From Hymenobacter nitidus (lineage in GTDB: Bacteria; Bacteroidota; Bacteroidia; Cytophagales; Hymenobacteraceae): a DNA stretch of 64,000 nucleotides. Both the position numbers and the translations under genes were made by a program. Location: contig NZ_JAJADQ010000004.1 in NCBI RefSeq assembly GCF_020447315.1, forward strand, positions 372,001 through 436,000, in the 5' to 3' direction. Positions 51,870 through 63,499 of this stretch are shown here, one piece after another (position 1 is the first letter of the stretch; every line of letters starts with the position of its first letter). Under the pieces are notes generated by a model. It was not told where the DNA came from. It saw only the letters and a program-made list of their open reading frames with translations, and did not search any database.

Positions 51870-53165
51870 TTAACGCGCTACAGGCTTTATCACCTGGTAC
51901 TTGCCACTCAGGTGCATCAGACTGAATAGGTACAGCAGGCCGTCGTAATACGGGTCGAAGTAGCCGTCTTCGTAGGGCGCGAGCTTGGCATTCCAGAGGG
52001 CGTGCACGAAGTCCAGCTTGGGCGGGGCCGGGCGCATGAGCGAGGCCGAAGCCGACGTAGCCACCAGCCCCAGCGAGTGCCGCAGCTTCTTCACCTTGCC
52101 GGCCGGCAGAATGAAATCCGGCCGCGAGCCGTCCACGTTGAACTGGTCTTCGAAGGTGTTGAGGCCTTTGCTGCGCAGAAAACCCTGGAAGCGCTGAGCG
52201 TACTGCTGCTGCCAGCGGCGGTCTTTGCCAAACCACACGTAGTCCATGGCAATGTTCATGGGCACGCGCCAGGAATCGTAGCGAAACGCGGCGGGTGCCC
52301 ACCGGGTGGCGTGGGGCCGCCCGCTAAACTCAGTGTAGTCGTAGTTGAGGCCAGTGGGGGCGGCGCAGGCGCGGTGCAGAAACACGCGCGACGTGTCGGC
52401 GCAGTCCCGGTAAAACTGCTCGTGCCCGTCCTTGGCGTATTCGGCCCACACTTCCAGAAAAGCCGGCACGTGGTACGAGGGGTCGGTCCAGTTATACATG
52501 TCGCCGGTCGGCACGAAGCTTATCTGCTTGTGCTTGGTATTGAAGAGGTTGTACACGTCGCCGGTGCCGTCCTTTTTCCAGGAGGCATCCAAGATGCGGC
52601 GGGCTTCCCGGTAATAATCGATGCCGGTAGTGTTGCCCCAGCGGTTCGAGGCAAACAGGAGGCTGGTCACGAAGTACAGCTCCCCATCCGAAGCCGGCCC
52701 TTCGGAGTTGCGCTTCATCGTGGCCGTATTGATGCTCCAGGCAAAATAACCTTCCAGCGGGCCGCTTTGGTGCTGCAGGTACTTCTTCGACCAGCGCCAG
52801 AGGCGGTCAAACACCTCCTTCTTGTTAAGCTGCACGGCCACCATCAGGCCGTAGGAAAGCCCTTCGGTGCGGGCATCCTCGTTCTTCACATCCGACACGT
52901 AGGCCAGGGAGTCACCCACTTCGAAGTAGACCTTACTGGGGCCTTCAAATACGTCGTGGTACGCCTGGGCTACTTTCTTGTCAATGTCGGCCTGGCGGTA
53001 GCCGGCCTCCCGGAACAGGTTGGGGTAGGTGTTGGTGTAAAAGGCGCCTTTCGTAACCGGTTGGCGCGGCTGGGCCGAGGGCTGGGCCACCGCGCGGCCA
53101 GCTCCCAGGCAAAGCGCCAGCAGGCAGGCGCGCCGGCCCAGGGTGGCCAAGGATGAGTAGTTCAT
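51870..53165 (-). CDS. GH8 reducing-end xylose-releasing exo-oligoxylanase-like enzyme
   Basis: This 431-residue protein starts at ATG 53163-53165 (MNYSSLATLGRRACLLALCL), giving a signal peptide ending near AVAQ; the open frame upstream overlaps another gene in a different frame and is ignored. The GH8 (alpha/alpha)6 barrel is shown by DARTEGLSYGLMVAVQLNKK (general-acid Glu), WSINTATMKRNSEGPASDGE (Asp region) and WRVPMNIAMDYVWFG. Family members of this type trim xylose from the reducing end of xylo-oligosaccharides. It fits the GH43 neighbours. Confidence 0.9.
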   Translation of the reverse strand: MNYSSLATLGRRACLLALCLGAGRAVAQPSAQPRQPVTKGAFYTNTYPNLFREAGYRQADIDKKVAQAYHDVFEGPSKVYFEVGDSLAYVSDVKNEDARTEGLSYGLMVAVQLNKKEVFDRLWRWSKKYLQHQSGPLEGYFAWSINTATMKRNSEGPASDGELYFVTSLLFASNRWGNTTGIDYYREARRILDASWKKDGTGDVYNLFNTKHKQISFVPTGDMYNWTDPSYHVPAFLEVWAEYAKDGHEQFYRDCADTSRVFLHRACAAPTGLNYDYTEFSGRPHATRWAPAAFRYDSWRVPMNIAMDYVWFGKDRRWQQQYAQRFQGFLRSKGLNTFEDQFNVDGSRPDFILPAGKVKKLRHSLGLVATSASASLMRPAPPKLDFVHALWNAKLAPYEDGYFDPYYDGLLYLFSLMHLSGKYQVIKPVAR

Positions 53166-53191
53166 GGAAAAACGAGTGGCTGGGTGGGTTT

Positions 53192-54157
53192 TTATTTCAC
53201 CGGTGCTACGCCCGTGGTTGTCTGCACGATGGGCTGAATGGTGCCGTCCGGGTTGTAGCGCAGGTAGTCCACGCAGATGGCGCGCCGGTAGCTGCCGCCG
53301 GTGGGCAGGGCGCCGTTGTGGTAGAAAAAGTAGCTCTGGCCCTTGTAGTCGATAATGCCCGGGTGCGTGGTGAAGCTGTTGGGCACGTTTTGCTGGATAA
53401 TGCCCCGGTACGTCCACGGCCCGGCGGCGCTGGGGGCCGTGCAGTACTCTATCATTTCGGGCTTGGTGCCGGCACTGGCGTACACGAGGTAATACAGCTT
53501 TTTGCGCTTGTACACCCACGGGCCTTCGATGTAGTTCTTGGGCGTGAACGTGGTGATTGGCCCGGCCAGCTCGGTCATGTTGTCCTTGAGCTTCACCCAC
53601 TTGCAGCTGCCGTTGCCCCAGTACATGTACACCTGCTTGTCATCGTCCACAAAAACCGTGGGGTCAATGTCGTCCCAGGCGTGTGGCAGGTCTTTGGTCA
53701 TCTCATTGGTGATAAGGGCCTGGCCAATGGCATCCTTAAACGGGCCCGTGGGCCGGTCCGACACGGCCACGCCGATGGCCGCGCCGCCCTGGCTCTGGTC
53801 ATTTTTCTTGTGAAACGTGGATACGAACCAGTAGAACTTTCCCTTGTGGTACACGCACTGCGCCGCGTAGGCGTCGCCGGTGGCCCAGGCGAAGGTTTTG
53901 GGCGAGAGACGGGTGCCGTAGTCTTGCCAGTGCACCATGTCGGTGGTGGAGTAGATGCGCCAGTCGGGCATCTTGTAGTTGGTTTCCTGTACCGACGCCG
54001 TGTCGTGGCTGGTGTACAGAAACAGCGTATCGCGGTACACCAGCGGGGCCGGATCAGCCGTGAATACGCCGCGGATAATAGGGTTCTGCGCCCGCGAATC
54101 GAGACTGATTAGCGTGGGGAGCAGGGCTGCGAGCAGGAAGGAAAAGCTGTTTTTCAT
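53192..54157 (-). CDS. GH43 family glycosidase (single domain)
   Basis: This 321-residue secreted enzyme starts at ATG 54155-54157 (MKNSFSFLLAALLPTLISLD). The catalytic acids appear in FTADPAPLVYRD (base), DDIDPTVFVDDDK (modulator) and NYIEGPWVYKRKK (acid). It lacks an accessory domain, unlike its neighbours. The length matches single-domain arabinan- or xylan-active GH43 enzymes. It is 26 bp before the GH8 gene. Confidence 0.9.
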   Translation of the reverse strand: MKNSFSFLLAALLPTLISLDSRAQNPIIRGVFTADPAPLVYRDTLFLYTSHDTASVQETNYKMPDWRIYSTTDMVHWQDYGTRLSPKTFAWATGDAYAAQCVYHKGKFYWFVSTFHKKNDQSQGGAAIGVAVSDRPTGPFKDAIGQALITNEMTKDLPHAWDDIDPTVFVDDDKQVYMYWGNGSCKWVKLKDNMTELAGPITTFTPKNYIEGPWVYKRKKLYYLVYASAGTKPEMIEYCTAPSAAGPWTYRGIIQQNVPNSFTTHPGIIDYKGQSYFFYHNGALPTGGSYRRAICVDYLRYNPDGTIQPIVQTTTGVAPVK

Positions 54158-54261
54158 GGCGTTGGGCGGGGGAGGGGCGTTTGGCGGCTGGCAATTCATC
54201 GTTGAGTGCGGCGGCGCTGGCGGCTGCCTGGCTGCCGCTTGGGCAAGAGGGAAGCAGGGGC

Positions 54262-56193
<1,932 letters not shown>

Positions 56194-56367
56194 TTACAGA
56201 TAGTATGTCGGCCCCTTACCGAGTGGCCGGCGTCCGCGGCACGGCCGCTGGAAATCAGGAAAGCCGCAGCGTAGGAGTGGAGCAATGACAAGAACACTAC
56301 CCCCGCAACGGGCCAGAGAATGCAGGCCTGCCGGGTCGGAGGCGGCAGGGCAGGGGCCGACCTGAGG

Positions 56368-58047
56368 CTATTTCTTATATACCGGGTCGTTGCCCGCGTA
56401 TTTCAGCCACTGGAAGGAGGCTGTGTTCGTGCTGGGCTGGCCCGAGGAAGTGGCGTACATGCCGAACAGGCAGCCGATGAAGCCGCCGGCTACCTGCGTG
56501 CTCAGAAACCGGGCATCCACCTTATCCTTGAGCAGCGTCCAGGCTTTGCCGTTCTCCGAGAAGTGGAAGCTGTAGGTGTCGCCCTGGGCCGTGGTGCGCA
56601 GCTGCACGCGGGCCGTGGCCGACTTGAGCGGGGCCTGCGTTAGCAGCTCCATTTTCTTGGCTTCGGCCGTGCTCTTGAAGAGCTGGAGCACCGGCTTGCC
56701 ACTGTCCACCGACTTGCAGAGGTAGTAGAAGTGCTTCTCGTCCTGAAAAATGACCAGGCCGGCTTTTTCATGGGCCGCTTTCGGTGTGAAATTCAGCTCG
56801 GTTTCGGTGGTGCAGTACAAGTGCTGCTGACGCTTGCCGACAAACGCCGGGTTGCCGGTTTCGGCGCAGGTTTCGGGCTTGAGCTTCAGGGTGAGGCCCT
56901 GGGCCTTGCTCAGCGAGAAGCTGGTGCTATCCACGGTGCGCAGGAAGAGCAGGGCCGGGTCGAGCTGCTTTTCAAAGGTGAGGGTGTAGCTGAAGTTGCC
57001 GCTCTGGGGCCGGGCGCCGGGCTGCTTCACCTCGGGGTAGCTGGCCTGGTAGCTGTACTGCACGCCGTCGGGGCCTGGGGCCATCACTGGCCACTCGTCT
57101 TTCCAGACTACGGGCACGATGAAGGTTTCGCGGCCGGTGTTGTAGAAGTTGTCCTCGTAGGGCCGCACGGCCAGGAAAATGGCGTAGGTCTTGCCGTCGG
57201 GCCCCTCCACAAACTGCGCGTGCCCGGCTGAGGTAATGGGGTTCTGGCGGTCTTTGGGCAGCTCGCGCTGCGAGAGAATGGGGTTCTTCTCGTAGGGTAC
57301 GAACGGCCCCAGCACCGTCTTGCTGCGGAACACCACTTCCGTGTGGTTTACCGACGTGCCGCCCTCGGCCGCGTAGAGGTAGTACCAGCCGTTGCGCTTC
57401 ATAATGTGCGGGCCCTCAATCCAGACCGGCTTCTTGCTCAGGTCCACGCCGCCGTTCACCACGATTTTAGCCTCGCCCACGGTTTGCAGCGTCTGCGGGT
57501 TCAGCTCTATCATCTTGATGGAGCGGTGCCCGTCGTAGAGCGGCTTGTTGTCGGGCGGGTCGCTGTTGTAGATAACGTAGGCTTTGTCGCCTTCGAAATA
57601 CAGCGAGGGGTCGATGCCCTTCACTTCGGGCAGGAAAATAGGGTCGCTCCAGGGCCCGGCGGGGTTTTTGGCTGTCACCACGAAGTTGCCCTTGTGGTCA
57701 ATCAGGGTGCAGGTGACGTAGTACGTGCCGTTGTGAAAATCAATGGCTGGGGCAAACAGGCCCCGGGTCATCCGGTCGCCCAGGAAGTTCATCTGCGAGG
57801 GCCGGCTAATGACGTTGCCGACCTGCTTCCAGTTTTTGAGGTCCCGGCTGTGCATCACCGGAATGCCGGGGAAGTAGGAAAAGGTTGAATTCACCAGATA
57901 GTAGTCCGGCCCCACCTTCACGATGCTGGGGTCCGGATAAAAGCCGGTCAGGATGGGGTTAACTAAGTTTATCGATTGTGCAAACAGCACAGTGTGTTGC
58001 AGCAACAGGGTGGCCAAGACGGTCAGGAATATTCTCATGCTCTTCAT
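56368..58047 (-). CDS. GH43 beta-xylosidase with C-terminal beta-sandwich (XynB-like)
   Basis: This 559-residue secreted enzyme has a signal peptide (FLTVLATLLLQHTVLFAQ). The GH43 signature FYPDPSIVKVGPDYYLVNST gives the base Asp, GIDPSLYFEGDKAYVI the second Asp and WIEGPHIMKRNGWYYLY the acid Glu. The C-terminal third (from about residue 360) is the concanavalin-like domain typical of bacterial beta-xylosidases. Start at ATG 58045-58047; ATG 58036-58038 is possible. It is the first enzyme after SusD, separated from it by a hairpin. Confidence 0.93.
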   Translation of the reverse strand: MKSMRIFLTVLATLLLQHTVLFAQSINLVNPILTGFYPDPSIVKVGPDYYLVNSTFSYFPGIPVMHSRDLKNWKQVGNVISRPSQMNFLGDRMTRGLFAPAIDFHNGTYYVTCTLIDHKGNFVVTAKNPAGPWSDPIFLPEVKGIDPSLYFEGDKAYVIYNSDPPDNKPLYDGHRSIKMIELNPQTLQTVGEAKIVVNGGVDLSKKPVWIEGPHIMKRNGWYYLYAAEGGTSVNHTEVVFRSKTVLGPFVPYEKNPILSQRELPKDRQNPITSAGHAQFVEGPDGKTYAIFLAVRPYEDNFYNTGRETFIVPVVWKDEWPVMAPGPDGVQYSYQASYPEVKQPGARPQSGNFSYTLTFEKQLDPALLFLRTVDSTSFSLSKAQGLTLKLKPETCAETGNPAFVGKRQQHLYCTTETELNFTPKAAHEKAGLVIFQDEKHFYYLCKSVDSGKPVLQLFKSTAEAKKMELLTQAPLKSATARVQLRTTAQGDTYSFHFSENGKAWTLLKDKVDARFLSTQVAGGFIGCLFGMYATSSGQPSTNTASFQWLKYAGNDPVYKK

Positions 58048-58221
58048 TTTCACGCCTACAATTGTCGGGCGCAGGTACATTTTGAGGGTTCGAGCTTAAA
58101 GCTATTGGATTCTAGGCGCAATTCTTAGGGCTCGAGAGTATTCGGATGTAGCCGCCGCGGGTTTTGCAGGGCTTGTCCCCAGAGCGGACGCGCCTGTTTG
58201 CTCAGGGCTGCTCCCTCACCA

Positions 58222-58267
58222 TAAAGCCGGCTCTTCACCTTGAAAAGGCAATGAGCCGGCTTTTTTG
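58222..58267. terminator. Hairpin between susD-like gene and the downstream GH43 gene
   Basis: 10-bp arms AAGCCGGCTC (58224-58233) and its complement (58253-58262). A T-run exists only on the plus side, so on the minus strand it is a stem-loop without a strong terminator, fitting mRNA stabilisation or partial attenuation between susCD and the enzymes. Confidence 0.5.
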
Positions 58268-58280
58268 AAGCTGCTAGGAA

Positions 58281-59894
58281 TTAATACCCTGGGTTTTGCG
58301 GCAGCTTCCAGGTTTGGGCATCGTTGAGGGAAATGGGCAGCAAGGGCGTGGGGTTCACGGACACCTCCCGGGCAACGTGGGACATAGCGCGGGCCCGCAC
58401 CTCAGGCGGCAGAATAGCCATGTAGCGGCCCGTGCGAATCAAATCCCACAGCCGCAGCGACTCTTCCCCGAACTCTACCCGGCGCTCGTGCCAGATGGCG
58501 TTCAGCAAGGCCTGGCCCGATAAGCCCGCGGACAGGTCTGGCAGGGTGCCGGCGGGAGTATTGGCCGGTTCGTAGGCCAACGAGCCCAGCGTGGTGCCGG
58601 GCGGCCGGGTGGAGTTGCGGGCCCGCTGCCGTACCTGGTTCACCAATATCACTGCTTCGCCACCCCGGTTGAGCTGGGCGGCGGCTTCGGCTTTCATCAG
58701 CAGGATGTCGGCGTAGCGCAGCTTGCGGATGTTCTGCGGGCCTGATTCCGGAGCGTTGGGGGCAATAATGGCCGCCTTGCGGTTGAAATAGCCCGTGGCA
58801 TTCTGCGTCAGATCGACTGGGTTAAGAATGCCCAGCACGATGTCGTTGTTCTTGATGATGGTGACTTCGCGGCGCGGGTCGTTGGGCTCAAACTCATCGA
58901 CCAGGTTCTGCGTGGGGTTGTTGAAGCCATAGCCGAAGGTCTTGCGGTTGTTCTGAAAGATGTTGCTGGTAGTCCCCACCGAGATGGGGCCGTAGCCGTC
59001 GTTGGAAGTCGCAAACTGAATTTCGAACAGTGACTCGCTGCTGTTCTCGCCAATTTCCTGGTGAATGGCCGCGTAGTTGGGCAGCAGGCTGTACTGGCCG
59101 GAGCTGATGATGGTGCTCGTCAGGTCGTACACTTCCTGCCAGGTGTGGTTGTTGCCATTCACGGTGCCCAGCTGGTACATAATAACGCGGGCCAAGTAGC
59201 CGTTGGCCGCGCCCTTGGTGGCCCGGCCGTTGTCGGCGGCGGCGTAGGCGCTCTTCTCGGGGAGCAGGCCAGCCGCGGCCTTCAGGTCTTTCTCGATGAA
59301 GGCGTAGGTCTGGGCAATAGTGGCGCGGGTTACGTTGGGCGCCTCAGTGGGCGTCACGGCCTTTTCAAACAGCGGTACGCCGCCGAAGCCCTTTACCAGG
59401 TTGAAATAGAAATACGCCCGCAGAAACAGCGCTTCGCCCTTCAGGCGCGTCTTCAGGCCCGAGTCGATGGTGCCCGCGTCGATGTTGTTAATCACCGTGT
59501 TGGCCCGGGCAATGCCCGTAAAGCTGTGCACCCACAGCGTGGTTACGGGTGGGTTGGAGGGCGGAATGTTCCAGGTTTTGAGCTCAATCAGGGACAGGAA
59601 GTCGCTGGGTGAGCTGCCCCCTTTTTCGGCATCATCGGTCATCAAATCCCCGAACATCCATTCGTAGGTCTGGGCCACGTACTGGCCGGTGGGGTCACCC
59701 CACTTGGGGCCCTGGTCCCAGGCAGCTACGTCGTACACGGCGTTGATGGCCTGCACGGCATTGGTCGGGTCCCGGAACAGGTTGTCCTGAGTGGTGGTGC
59801 CCAGGGGCTCCTTGTCCAGAAAGTCGGAGCAGCCCGGGGCTATGGCGGAGGTAAGCAGCAGTCCGAGCAGGACGGCGGCGCGGGTGGGTTTCAT
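58281..59894 (-). CDS. SusD/RagB-family glycan-binding outer-membrane lipoprotein
   Basis: This 537-residue surface lipoprotein starts at ATG 59892-59894 (MKPTRAAVLLGLLLTSAIAP) with a lipobox ending at the Cys of APGCSDFLDKEPLGTTTQDN. The tetratricopeptide-like helical core includes ALFLRAYFYFNLVKGFGGVP and the C-terminal RYADILLMKAEAAAQLNRGG, WHERRVEFGEESLRLWDLIR. SusD proteins capture oligosaccharides and hand them to the SusC channel encoded 24 bp upstream. Confidence 0.95.
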   Translation of the reverse strand: MKPTRAAVLLGLLLTSAIAPGCSDFLDKEPLGTTTQDNLFRDPTNAVQAINAVYDVAAWDQGPKWGDPTGQYVAQTYEWMFGDLMTDDAEKGGSSPSDFLSLIELKTWNIPPSNPPVTTLWVHSFTGIARANTVINNIDAGTIDSGLKTRLKGEALFLRAYFYFNLVKGFGGVPLFEKAVTPTEAPNVTRATIAQTYAFIEKDLKAAAGLLPEKSAYAAADNGRATKGAANGYLARVIMYQLGTVNGNNHTWQEVYDLTSTIISSGQYSLLPNYAAIHQEIGENSSESLFEIQFATSNDGYGPISVGTTSNIFQNNRKTFGYGFNNPTQNLVDEFEPNDPRREVTIIKNNDIVLGILNPVDLTQNATGYFNRKAAIIAPNAPESGPQNIRKLRYADILLMKAEAAAQLNRGGEAVILVNQVRQRARNSTRPPGTTLGSLAYEPANTPAGTLPDLSAGLSGQALLNAIWHERRVEFGEESLRLWDLIRTGRYMAILPPEVRARAMSHVAREVSVNPTPLLPISLNDAQTWKLPQNPGY

Positions 59895-59918
59895 AAAAGG
59901 GAGGTAGGACATAGTGGG

Positions 59919-62900
59919 TTAGAACTGCAGGTTGAAGCCCAGGCGGTAAGTGCGCGCCTGCGGGTAGTTGCCGTAGTCCACGCCGTAGGCCAGGGGATTG
60001 TTGTAGAACGCAGCGGTCGAAATCTCGGGGTCGTAGCCCGTGTACTTGGTGAGGGTAAACACGTTATCTACCGAGACGAACACCCGGGCGCCGGTCACTT
60101 GCACCTTGCCCAGCAGCGACTGGGGCAAGGTGTAGCCCAGCTCCATGTTGCGGGCGCGCAGGTAGCTGGCATCTTCCACGTAGCGGCTGCTCATGCGGTC
60201 ATTGCCGTTGGTGTCGGTCGAGGTCACGCGGGGCTGGTTGCTGTTCGGGTTGCTCGGGGTCCAGCGGTCCATGCGGCTGGCGTAGAAGTTGCTCCACACG
60301 CCCACAAAGTCGGCCGACTTGTTCAGGTTGAAGGCCGCGCCGTTCAGCGCTTCGGCGCCTTCCACGCCGTAGAGCAGCACCTTGAAATCGAAGCCCGAGT
60401 GGCTCAGGCTCAGCGAGCCGCCGTAGCTGAAGTCGGGGGTGCCGCTGCCGAGGTAGGTGTTATCGGCGGCCGTAATCACGCCGTCGCCGTTGGTATCCTG
60501 GTAGCGTACGTCGCCGGGCACCGCGCCGGGCTGCACCAGTCCACCGTCGGCGTTCCGATAGGCATCAATCTCGCCCTGGTTGTGAAACACGCCATCGGCC
60601 TTCAGGCCATAGAAGAACGCTATTTCGCGGCCCACGTCGGTGAGGGTGGTGTTGTTGATTTGGGTCAGCACGTTACCGCTGGCAATGGGGGTAGCACCGC
60701 CCAGATCGGTCACGACGTTGTTGATTTTGGTGAAGTTCAGCCCCACGTTGTACTGGAGCTTGCCTATCTCGTTGCGGTAGTTCAGAGCCAGCTCCAGACC
60801 GCGGTTGCGCAGGGCGCCCACGTTGGCGCTGGCCGGGGCCTGACCCACGTAGTCGGGCACCGGCAGCAGGGCAATCATGTCCTGGGTGCGGCGCTCAAAG
60901 TAGTCGGCGGTCAACGTCAGGCGGCTGTCGAAAAACTCGGCATCCACGCCCACGTCGGTGGTAATGGCCGTTTCCCACTTCAGGTCCGGGTTGTTGATCT
61001 GGCTGATGGCCAAACCGGGCGCGGCCACGCCGTTGAAGGAGTAGGTCTGGTTGTTGCTGGCCACCGAGGCATAGCCGTAGTTGGGGGCCGCGTTCTGGTT
61101 GCCCACCTGGCCGTAGCTGGCTCGCAGCTTCAGCACCGACAGGTAGCTGATGTCCTTGAGGAACCGCTCGTTGGAGATGTTCCAGGCGGCGCCCACGGAG
61201 GGGAAGTAGCCCTTGCGCACGGGCCCCAGGAACTTTGAGGTCTGATCCAGGCGCAGCGTACCCGTCACCAGGTACCGGTCCCGGAAATTGTAGTTGGCAC
61301 GGCCGAAGTAGGAGGACAGGCTCCCGTCGTACTGCGAGCTACGCACCACGTTGCCGGTGCTGCGCGAGGCCGAAGCGTACTGCAGCGAGGCATCGGCCGG
61401 CACGTTGAAGGCCGTAATGGAGATGCCGTTGCCGTAGCCGCGCTGGGCTTCCTGGCCCAGGGTAGCCGAGAAGGAGCTGTTGTCGGCGAAGGTCTTGGTG
61501 TAGTTGGCGTAGTTTGACCACACCCACGAAACGTTCTCATTGCGCGTCTCAATCAGCGCGCTCTGGGCCCGCTGGTCCACCGGGCCGATGTAGTACTGCG
61601 GCTGGTAAACCTTGGGGTGGTTGTTGAAGTAGTTGATGCCAAACGTGGAGCGGAACGAGAGGCCTTTCAGTAGCTCCACATCGAGGTAGCTGCTGCTGAA
61701 CAGGTTGTTGTTCTGTATTTTGTTCAGCTTCTGCTCGTCGAGGTAGCGCGGCACGTTCAGGGCGTTGCGCGTGATGTTGTCCTCGTTGTAGGTTCCGTTG
61801 GGGCCGAACGGGTTAAGCACCGGGTTGGTTTGCAGGGCATACTGCAGCACCAGGTAGGGCTGCGAACCGCCCTGGCCGTCGCCGCTGCCCGTCTGGTTGT
61901 TGTTGGTGAACGTGGCCGCCACGCCCGCCTTGATGCGCTTGGTCAGCACGATGTCGTCATTCACCCGAATCACGTACTTCTTGAAGCCCGAGTTCTTGAT
62001 AATGCCGTCCTGCTGGAAGTAGCTGCCACTCACCAGGTAGCGGTTCTGCTCGGTGCCACCCGAGGCCGACAGGCTGTAGTTGGTAATCAGGCCCGTCTGC
62101 GTGACCAGGTCCTGGTAGTCAATTCCCTCGGCGTTGGTGGCAATGGCATTCTGCAGCAGCGGGGCGTAGTCGGGCAGGGCTTTGCCGGCGTTGGTGAAAG
62201 CCTCCAGCACAAGCGTTGAATACTGGGCCGCGTTGGTCAGGGGCAGGGTGCGCCGAATCTGCTGGAAGCCCGTGTAGCCCGACAGGTTAAACTGCGTGGC
62301 GCCCGCCTTGCCGTGCTTGGTGGTGATGAGCACCACGCCGTTGGCCCCGCGCGAGCCGTAGATGGCCGTTGCGGAAGCATCCTTCAGAATCTCCGTCGAC
62401 TCGATGTCGGCGGGCAGCAAAAAGCCGATGTCGCTGGTCTGGATGCCGTCCACCACGTACAGCGGGTCGCTGTTGTTGATGGTGCCCACGCCCCGCACCC
62501 GGATGCGGGTGCCCGAGCCGGGCTGGCCGCTGTTAGATGTCACCTCCACGCCGGCCACGCGGCCCTGCAGGGCCTGTACGGGGTCGGAAGTAGCCACCTG
62601 GGTCAGCTGGGCCCCACTCACGGAAGCCACCGAGCCGGTCAGGTCGCTTTTGCGGGCCGTGCCGTAGCCGATAACCACCACTTCGCTCAGGGCCTGTTTG
62701 TCTTCGGCCAGCGTCACGCTCAGGGAAGTAGTAGCTCCGGTTACAGGTACTTCCTGACGGGCGTAGCCCACGAAGCTGAACACCAGCACGCTGTTTTCGG
62801 GGGCCTGCAGCGTGAAACTGCCGTCCTGGCTGGTGCCGGTGCCAATAGCCGTTCCTTTCACCACCACCGTCACGCCAGGGATGCCGTCGCCTTTCGCATC

Positions 62901-63350
62901 AACTACCCGCCCGGATACGGGCACGTCGGGCCTACCGGAATCGTTTGCGGAAACAGACTTGGAAGACGCGCGCAGAACCACGCGCTTGTTGGCTACTTCG
63001 TATTGAATCTTGAGCGGCGCCAGCACTTCGTCCAGCACGGCCAGTAAAGGCGCGTCCTGGGCGTTGATGCTCACCTTGCGGTCGGCGCCCACCAGTTGCT
63101 GGCTGTATACAAACCGGATATTGGCCTGCCGGGCAATTTGACTGAGAGTTTCCTTTATCGTTTGTGCTTCTACCTGCAGAGTAATCTTTTGCTCGAGTAC
63201 TCCCTGCGCCAATACCAGGCGGGATGCTGCAGCGCCTTCAGCAGCGGGACGCGCGCTTACGGCTAAGGCCGGCAGGCACACCATCGTCGTTTGCAGCAGA
63301 AGCCTCGCCGCCGACCAAGCGGGTGGTGGGAACTGTACAATTTTTTTCAT
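59919..63350 (-). CDS. SusC/RagA-family TonB-dependent outer-membrane importer with STN signalling domain
   Basis: This 1143-residue porin has the order signal peptide, secretin/TonB N-terminal (STN) domain (about 55-108, ETLSQIARQANIRFVYSQQL), carboxypeptidase-regulatory-like domain (about 145-225, VSGRVVDAKGDGIPGVTVVV), plug (about 230-345, GYGTARKSDLTGSVASVSGA) and a 22-strand barrel ending in TYRLGFNLQF with terminal Phe. The STN domain means substrate binding is passed to an anti-sigma factor, and a FecR gene sits immediately upstream. It imports xylan-type oligosaccharides with SusD. Confidence 0.95.
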   Translation of the reverse strand: MKKIVQFPPPAWSAARLLLQTTMVCLPALAVSARPAAEGAAASRLVLAQGVLEQKITLQVEAQTIKETLSQIARQANIRFVYSQQLVGADRKVSINAQDAPLLAVLDEVLAPLKIQYEVANKRVVLRASSKSVSANDSGRPDVPVSGRVVDAKGDGIPGVTVVVKGTAIGTGTSQDGSFTLQAPENSVLVFSFVGYARQEVPVTGATTSLSVTLAEDKQALSEVVVIGYGTARKSDLTGSVASVSGAQLTQVATSDPVQALQGRVAGVEVTSNSGQPGSGTRIRVRGVGTINNSDPLYVVDGIQTSDIGFLLPADIESTEILKDASATAIYGSRGANGVVLITTKHGKAGATQFNLSGYTGFQQIRRTLPLTNAAQYSTLVLEAFTNAGKALPDYAPLLQNAIATNAEGIDYQDLVTQTGLITNYSLSASGGTEQNRYLVSGSYFQQDGIIKNSGFKKYVIRVNDDIVLTKRIKAGVAATFTNNNQTGSGDGQGGSQPYLVLQYALQTNPVLNPFGPNGTYNEDNITRNALNVPRYLDEQKLNKIQNNNLFSSSYLDVELLKGLSFRSTFGINYFNNHPKVYQPQYYIGPVDQRAQSALIETRNENVSWVWSNYANYTKTFADNSSFSATLGQEAQRGYGNGISITAFNVPADASLQYASASRSTGNVVRSSQYDGSLSSYFGRANYNFRDRYLVTGTLRLDQTSKFLGPVRKGYFPSVGAAWNISNERFLKDISYLSVLKLRASYGQVGNQNAAPNYGYASVASNNQTYSFNGVAAPGLAISQINNPDLKWETAITTDVGVDAEFFDSRLTLTADYFERRTQDMIALLPVPDYVGQAPASANVGALRNRGLELALNYRNEIGKLQYNVGLNFTKINNVVTDLGGATPIASGNVLTQINNTTLTDVGREIAFFYGLKADGVFHNQGEIDAYRNADGGLVQPGAVPGDVRYQDTNGDGVITAADNTYLGSGTPDFSYGGSLSLSHSGFDFKVLLYGVEGAEALNGAAFNLNKSADFVGVWSNFYASRMDRWTPSNPNSNQPRVTSTDTNGNDRMSSRYVEDASYLRARNMELGYTLPQSLLGKVQVTGARVFVSVDNVFTLTKYTGYDPEISTAAFYNNPLAYGVDYGNYPQARTYRLGFNLQF

Positions 63351-63499
63351 GGAGTAGGGGGAAGTGAGTTGTGGGAATTTGAAAAAAGACGAGAAGAGGG
63401 GACCTGTCTTCGCAATCGATTAAGTAAGTATGTAGCATTGTTTAAGGACTGAGCTGATAGTATGGTGCCGGGCTTTTTGGAGGAAGTTTCCGGCCGGGC

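Noticed and set aside
53166..53600. N-terminal extension of the GH8 gene
   Set aside because: It overlaps the GH43 gene at 53192-54157 in another frame and would hide the clear signal peptide that starts at 53165.
60099..61238. 379-codon open frame on the plus strand
   Set aside because: It is antisense to the conserved SusC barrel and gives a low-complexity Ala/Gly/Val/His-rich translation, typical of a GC-rich shadow frame.
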